Translations under genes and position numbers: made by a program | Part shown: in pieces, positions 5,612 to 9,276 of the stretch | Position numbering within the stretch: position 1 is the first letter of the stretch | Layout: each line of letters opens with the position of its first letter | Assembly: GCF_910587525.1 (NCBI RefSeq) | Contig: NZ_CAJULS010000094.1 | Coordinates: 1-9,276 of the forward strand | Length of the DNA: 9,276 bases | Direction of reading: 5' to 3' | Source: an uncultured Oscillibacter sp. | GTDB lineage: Bacteria; Bacillota; Clostridia; Oscillospirales; Oscillospiraceae | The notes under the pieces: generated by a model | The model's input: only the letters and a program-made list of their open reading frames with translations | What the model was told of the DNA's origin: nothing | The model's database searches: none

Positions 5612-6718
5612 ATGAAGAAGTCTACCAAACGCGTTCTTGCAATGGTGCTGGCTGCCGTGATGCTGCTGGCGCTGGCCGCCTGCGGCGGCGGTGGCGGAGA
5701 CACGGCACAGCAGCCCCCGGCCGATAGCGGCGGCGGTTCCAATGCGGCGGAGCCTGCGGCCCCCTCCGGCAGCAAGGAACTCACCGTCTACACCGCCTTC
5801 CCCGAGGCCGAGGTGGTCTACTATTTCAACGAGTTTGAGAAGGAGACCGGCATCAAGGTCAACTACATCCGCCTCTCTGCCGGCGAGATGCTGACCCGTG
5901 TGGAGGCCGAGAAGGAGAATCCCCAGGCCACGCTGATGTTCGGCGGCTCCACGGACAACTACATTGCCGCCGTGGAGAAGGGCCTGCTGGAGCCTTATCA
6001 GTCCTCTGAGCTGGGCAACACCCCCGCCTCCTATATCGATCCCACCGGCACCTGGAACCCGATCTATGTGGGCTGCATCGCCTTCGCCTGCAACAAGGAG
6101 TGGTTTGCCGACAAGGGCATGTCCTATCCCAGCAGCTGGGCGGACCTGCTGGACCCCGCCTATAAGGGCGAGATCATTATGGCACACCCCGCTACCTCCG
6201 GCACCGCATACACCGTTCTGGCCACCCTGGTCCAGCTCAAGGGTGACGACGGGGTCTGGGAGTACCTGGGCCAGCTGAACAACAACATGTCCCAGTACAC
6301 CAAGTCCGGCGCGGCGGCCCCCAACGCCGTGGCCATGGGTGAGGCCGCCATCGCGCTGACCTTCTCCCACGACGGCCTGCAGCCCACCGCAGAGGGCTAC
6401 CCCATCGAGCTGTCCTTCCCCTCCGACGGCACCGGCTACGAGGTGGGCGCCACCGCCCTCATCAAGGGCGGCAAGGCCGAGGAGCAGGAGAACGCCAAGC
6501 TGTTCATCGACTGGATGTGCTCTGAAAAGGGCCAGGGCCTGTATGCGGAGAACAACTCCTTCCGCGTACCCACCAACACCAAGGCCGCCGTGGCCGACGG
6601 CCTGGTGACGCTGGACCAGGTGGAGGTCATTGACTATGACGCCGTCTGGGCCGCCGGCGCCAAGAGCGATTACTGCAACCAGTTCGAGGAGAAGATCGCC
6701 AGCGCCCCCAAGGAGTAA
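5612..6718 (+). CDS. ABC transporter substrate-binding lipoprotein, AfuA/FbpA-like
   Basis: The 368-residue product starts with a lipoprotein signal: KK, hydrophobic 8-23, lipobox LAAC with Cys24. A Gly/Ser/Pro-rich linker follows to about 54. The mature domain (LTVYTAFPEAEVVYYFNEFEKETGIKV, 57-83 in outline) belongs to the ferric-ion/AfuA/aminoethylphosphonate binding-protein superfamily. Later landmarks are WADLLDPAYKGEI (176-188), HPATSGTAYT (192-201), SGAAAPNAVAMGEAAIALT (232-250), SHDG (252-255) and ENNSFRVPTN (313-322). The SGT and SGAAAPN loops look suited to holding a phosphate. His253-Asp254 and Glu277 keep the one- and 23-residue spacing that I recall for the sugar contacts of AfuA (His205, Asp206, Glu229). 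The paired tyrosines expected of iron-binding relatives are not obvious. It would sit on the outer face of the membrane and deliver ligand to the permease. AAGGAG (5598-5603) is 8 bases from the ATG. Sugar phosphate or related phosphorylated ligand is inferred. Confidence 0.9.
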   Translation: MKKSTKRVLAMVLAAVMLLALAACGGGGGDTAQQPPADSGGGSNAAEPAAPSGSKELTVYTAFPEAEVVYYFNEFEKETGIKVNYIRLSAGEMLTRVEAEKENPQATLMFGGSTDNYIAAVEKGLLEPYQSSELGNTPASYIDPTGTWNPIYVGCIAFACNKEWFADKGMSYPSSWADLLDPAYKGEIIMAHPATSGTAYTVLATLVQLKGDDGVWEYLGQLNNNMSQYTKSGAAAPNAVAMGEAAIALTFSHDGLQPTAEGYPIELSFPSDGTGYEVGATALIKGGKAEEQENAKLFIDWMCSEKGQGLYAENNSFRVPTNTKAAVADGLVTLDQVEVIDYDAVWAAGAKSDYCNQFEEKIASAPKE

Positions 6719-6725
6719 ACCGGCA

Positions 6726-6742
6726 GCGGACGGTGTGTCCGC
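6726..6742 (+). promoter_or_regulatory. First intercistronic hairpin after the binding-protein gene
   Basis: GCGGAC (6726-6731), loop GGTGT, and GTCCGC (6737-6742) pair perfectly seven bases after the stop codon. It has no T-run. Its closeness to the stop is typical of 3'-end-protecting stems after highly expressed binding-protein genes. Confidence 0.5.
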
Positions 6743-6751
6743 CGCTTACAG

Positions 6752-6783
6752 GGGGCCTCCTCCTCTGACAGGGAGGAGGCCCC
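6752..6783 (+). promoter_or_regulatory. Second, strong intercistronic hairpin (stabilizer or attenuator)
   Basis: GGGGCCTCCTCC (6752-6763) pairs perfectly with GGAGGAGGCCCC (6772-6783) around the 8-base loop TCTGACAG. The 12-bp GC-rich stem is followed by CGCCCCACTAACT, not by a T-run, so full termination is unlikely. Partial termination or protection of the upstream transcript would yield more binding protein than permease, as known for malE/malF-type operons. It ends 16 bases before the permease ribosome site at 6800-6806. Confidence 0.65.
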
Positions 6784-6813
6784 GCCCCACTAACTGCACA
6801 GGAGGGACCCACT

Positions 6814-8553
6814 ATGGCAAATTCCGCCGGCGCGGGCGGCAAGAGCGCCGCCCGGGTGAAGAAGCTGAACGAGACCAAGATGATCCTGCGCCAGCCAATC
6901 CTGCTGGCGGCGGTGGTCCTCACGATTCTGCTGCTTCTCCTGTTCGTCATCTATCCCCTGATCAAGATCCTGATTTTCAGCCTCACCGACGCGGAGGGCA
7001 ATTTCTCCCTGGCAAACCTGGGGACGATTCTCTCCACCTCCCGCTACCTGCGGGTGTTTGGACGCACCATGCTGCTGGGACTGGTGGTGGCGGTCATCTC
7101 CACCTTCATCGGGTACATATTCGCCTATACCATCACCCGCACCAACGTTCCCGGCAAGCGGTTTTTGAAGACCATCGCCACGCTGCCAATCCTGTCCCCG
7201 CCGTTCATCCTGTCTTTGTCCATCATTTTCCTCTTCGGCAAGCAGGGCTTTATCACCAAGACGCTGCTGGGCATCACCGGCAACAACGTCTACGGCATGG
7301 GCAGCCTGATTGTGGTTCAGGTCATCAGCTTTTTCCCGGTGGCCTACCTGACCCTCTCCGGCATCCTCTCCAGCATCGACGCCTCTGTGGAGGACGCGGC
7401 CTGCAACATGGGCGCCAGCCGCTGGCATACCTTCTGGACGGTGACGTTTCCGCTGTCCCTGCCAGGGATCATCTCCGGCTGTCTGCTGGTGTTCATCCAG
7501 TCCCTGGAGGACTTCTCCAACCCCGCCACCATCGGCGGCGAGTTCTCCACGCTCTCCATTGAGGTCTACCAGATTATCACCGGAAGCTATGATATGCAAA
7601 AGGGTTCCGTGCTGGCCCTGCTGCTGCTCCTTCCCGCGGTAGCCGCATATCTCTTTAATAAATACTGGGTGGGAAAGAAGAGCTTTGTCACCGTCACCGG
7701 CAAGCCCACCCAGGCTCGGAAGCTCATTGACGAACCCCATATCAAGTGGCCCCTCTTCGCCGTCTGCCTGGCTGTGGCGGCGGTGATCATCCTGCTGTAC
7801 GGCAGCGTGATCTACGGTTCCTTCATCAGGACCTGGGGCTATGACTATACGCTGACCCTGGACCAGTACAAAAAGGCCCTGGCCTACGGCTGGGACAGTC
7901 TGAAAAACTCCATGGTCCTGGGTCTGATCTCCGCGCTTGTGGGCGGCCTTTTTGGCATGGTCATCGCCTACATCACCGCCAAACGCAGCTATTACGGCAA
8001 GCGGTTCATCGAGATCTCCTCCGTGCTGATGTTCGCCGTCCCCGGCACGGTGCTGGGTATCAGCTATGTGCTGGCCTTCAACACCAAACCCCTGGTCCTC
8101 ACCGGCACCGCCGTGATCCTGGTCATCGTGTTTACCTTCCGAAACATGCCGGTGGCCATTGAGTCCGGCACCACCACGCTGCTGCAGATCGACAACTCCA
8201 TTGAGGAGGCCTCCACTATTTTGGGCGCGGACACCGGCTATTCCTTCCGGCGCATCACGCTGCCCATGCTGCGCAACGCCTTCTTCTCCGGCATCGTGTA
8301 CTCCTTTACCAAGGCCATTACCGCCGTCAGCGCGGTGATCTTCCTGGTGTCCGCCCGGTGGAACCTGGTGACCAGCAAGATCTACTCCCTGTTCGATCAG
8401 GCAAAATACAGCCAGGCCGCCGCCTTTGTCACCATGATGGTGGTGATCCTGCTGGTATTCATCGGCATCTTCAACGGCGTGATCAACCTGCTGCTGGCGC
8501 CCCGCTCCAGGGTGCCCCAGGCCAAGTCAGAGAAAACGGAGGGAACGAAATGA
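6814..8553 (+). CDS. ABC transporter permease, two fused membrane domains (AfuB/FbpB-like)
   Basis: The 579-residue protein carries two homologous binding-protein-dependent permease domains in one chain. The first has membrane segments from about 28-57, 85-108, 125-142, 163-185 and 215-235, with an EAA loop EDAACNMGA at 193-201 ending in PLSLPG. The second has segments at about 313-337, 365-387, 400-421, 430-445, 490-512 and 540-562, with a second EAA loop EEASTILGA at 464-472 ending in LPMLRNAF. The EAA loops dock onto the ATPase, and having both in one chain means a single copy forms the channel. This fused arrangement is characteristic of ferric/AfuB-type importers. An unusually basic N-terminus (1-22) precedes the first helix. 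AGGAGGG (6800-6806) lies seven bases before the ATG. The stop overlaps the ATPase start (ATGA, 8550-8553), showing co-translation. Confidence 0.93.
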   Translation: MANSAGAGGKSAARVKKLNETKMILRQPILLAAVVLTILLLLLFVIYPLIKILIFSLTDAEGNFSLANLGTILSTSRYLRVFGRTMLLGLVVAVISTFIGYIFAYTITRTNVPGKRFLKTIATLPILSPPFILSLSIIFLFGKQGFITKTLLGITGNNVYGMGSLIVVQVISFFPVAYLTLSGILSSIDASVEDAACNMGASRWHTFWTVTFPLSLPGIISGCLLVFIQSLEDFSNPATIGGEFSTLSIEVYQIITGSYDMQKGSVLALLLLLPAVAAYLFNKYWVGKKSFVTVTGKPTQARKLIDEPHIKWPLFAVCLAVAAVIILLYGSVIYGSFIRTWGYDYTLTLDQYKKALAYGWDSLKNSMVLGLISALVGGLFGMVIAYITAKRSYYGKRFIEISSVLMFAVPGTVLGISYVLAFNTKPLVLTGTAVILVIVFTFRNMPVAIESGTTTLLQIDNSIEEASTILGADTGYSFRRITLPMLRNAFFSGIVYSFTKAITAVSAVIFLVSARWNLVTSKIYSLFDQAKYSQAAAFVTMMVVILLVFIGIFNGVINLLLAPRSRVPQAKSEKTEGTK

Positions 8554-9276
8554 GCAATCAGAGTAAGAAACTGGCCTTCAACAAGAAGAGCTCCAGCGTG
8601 GTTTTGAAGAATGTGACAAAGATTTTCCAGCAGCCGGACACCGGCAAGGACTTTGTCGCCGTGGACAGCATCAACCTGGAGATTCAGGACGGCGAGATGG
8701 TGACGCTGCTGGGCCCCTCCGGTTGCGGCAAGACCACCACGCTGCGGATGATCTCCGGCTTTGAGTATCCCAGCAGCGGCAATGTGTTCATCGGCGAGCG
8801 GGATGTGGCCAAGGTGCCCCCCAACAAGCGGGGGATTTCCATGGTGTTCCAGAGCTATGCTCTCTTCCCCCACATGAATATCTGGGAGAATATCGCCTAC
8901 GGCCTGCGGGTGGCCAAGCGTCCCCAGGACGAGATCATCCGCCGTACCAACGACGTGGTGGAGCTGATGCAGCTGGGCGGTATGGAGAAGCGGTTCCCCA
9001 ATCAGCTCTCCGGCGGCCAGCAGCAGCGGGTGGCCCTGGCCCGGGCCGTGGTGATCGAACCCAGCGTGCTGCTGTTTGACGAGCCTCTCAGCAATCTGGA
9101 CGCCAAGCTGCGGGAGAGTATGCGGGACGAGCTGCGTGCCCTCCAGAAGCGGCTGGGCATCACCTCCTTGTATGTCACCCACGACCAGTCGGAGGCCATG
9201 GCCATATCCGACCGGGTGGTCATCATGAAGGACGGCGTCATCTGCCAGCAGGGCTCTCCCACGGAGATCTACGAGC
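8550..9276 (+). CDS. ABC transporter ATP-binding protein (3' end beyond window)
   Basis: The gene starts at the ATG in the ATGA overlap with the permease; GGAGGGAACGAA just upstream provides its ribosome site. The frame runs open to the window end, giving 242 residues, that is the whole nucleotide-binding domain. Landmarks: Walker A GPSGCGKT (55-62), Q-loop Gln101 (VFQSYALFPH), signature LSGGQ (153-157), Walker B VLLFDEP (173-179), D-loop SNLD (181-184), and switch His211 (YVTHDQSEA). All ATP-hydrolysis residues are intact. The pattern, with LFPHMNIWENIAYGL and DEPLSNLDAKLRE, is that of the FbpC/PotA/MalK group. Proteins of that group normally continue for about 100 more residues with a regulatory beta domain, which would lie beyond the edge. 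It powers the import system encoded just upstream. Confidence 0.95.
   Translation, partial: MSNQSKKLAFNKKSSSVVLKNVTKIFQQPDTGKDFVAVDSINLEIQDGEMVTLLGPSGCGKTTTLRMISGFEYPSSGNVFIGERDVAKVPPNKRGISMVFQSYALFPHMNIWENIAYGLRVAKRPQDEIIRRTNDVVELMQLGGMEKRFPNQLSGGQQQRVALARAVVIEPSVLLFDEPLSNLDAKLRESMRDELRALQKRLGITSLYVTHDQSEAMAISDRVVIMKDGVICQQGSPTEIYE

Noticed and set aside
4447..5784. Minus-strand open frame of 445 codons opposite the EEP gene
   Set aside because: It is antisense to a gene with a complete EEP motif set. Its product is low-complexity in Gly, Pro, Gln and His, as expected of a GC-rich shadow frame, and there is no ribosome site or domain.
6752..6783. Intrinsic terminator ending the operon after the binding-protein gene
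   Set aside because: The stem is strong but has no T-run, and a well-placed ribosome site and permease gene follow at once, so a stabilizer or partial attenuator is more likely.
6790..7740. Minus-strand open frame of 316 codons opposite the permease gene
   Set aside because: The Gln/Asp/Gly/His-rich product without hydrophobic core or motif is antisense to clear permease helices; a composition artefact.
5612..9276. Annotation as a ferric-iron uptake system
   Set aside because: The superfamily resemblance is real, but LacI control, the EEP enzyme and the SHD/Glu pocket pattern favour a phosphorylated organic ligand, and no Fur-type site was noticed. Not excluded, only less likely.

Overview
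The window looks like a chromosomal segment from a Gram-positive anaerobe of the class Clostridia, probably an Oscillospiraceae-type gut bacterium. This is inferred from the S-layer-homology (SLH) remnant at the left edge, the clostridial Pre/Mob-type relaxase fragment, strong AGGAGG ribosome sites, a lipoprotein-type solute-binding protein, and GC-rich coding sequence on the right. No ribosomal RNA, tRNA, CRISPR array or intact insertion sequence is visible.

Left part (1-2160): a scar-like region. Bases 1-234 encode the N-terminus of a plasmid mobilization/recombination protein with a one-base insertion near 174-176. This runs directly into an SLH-domain tail ending at 401. A strong, nearly symmetrical (bidirectional) terminator follows at 439-494. 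Bases 495-686 hold no gene I can support. On the minus strand lies a 451-residue secreted protein (687-2042), clearly more AT-rich than the right-hand genes. It has a Vps62-like N-terminal region and a possible C2-like C-terminal region of unknown function.

Centre (2161-4510): two divergent LacI-family regulators flank a 313-bp control region. That region holds a minus-strand promoter with a perfect TATAAT, a plus-strand promoter with TTGACG-17-TATTTT, and two copies of the 13-mer AAAACGGTTGCAT exactly 250 bp apart. One copy covers the predicted plus-strand start point; the other lies just upstream of the first regulator's start codon.

Right part (3488-9276): a probable single operon reading regulator, cytoplasmic endonuclease/exonuclease/phosphatase-fold (EEP) enzyme, lipoprotein solute-binding protein, fused two-domain ABC permease, and ABC ATPase (cut by the window end). 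Regulator/enzyme and permease/ATPase overlap by ATGA. The two gaps flanking the binding-protein gene carry GC-rich hairpins without U-tracts. The ABC proteins belong to the ferric/AfuABC/aminoethylphosphonate superfamily. The binding protein has His253-Asp254 and Glu277, matching the spacing I recall for the sugar-phosphate pocket of AfuA. Together with LacI control and an EEP phosphodiesterase/phosphatase, this suggests uptake and processing of a phosphorylated organic compound (sugar phosphate or phosphodiester) rather than iron. The substrate is inference.
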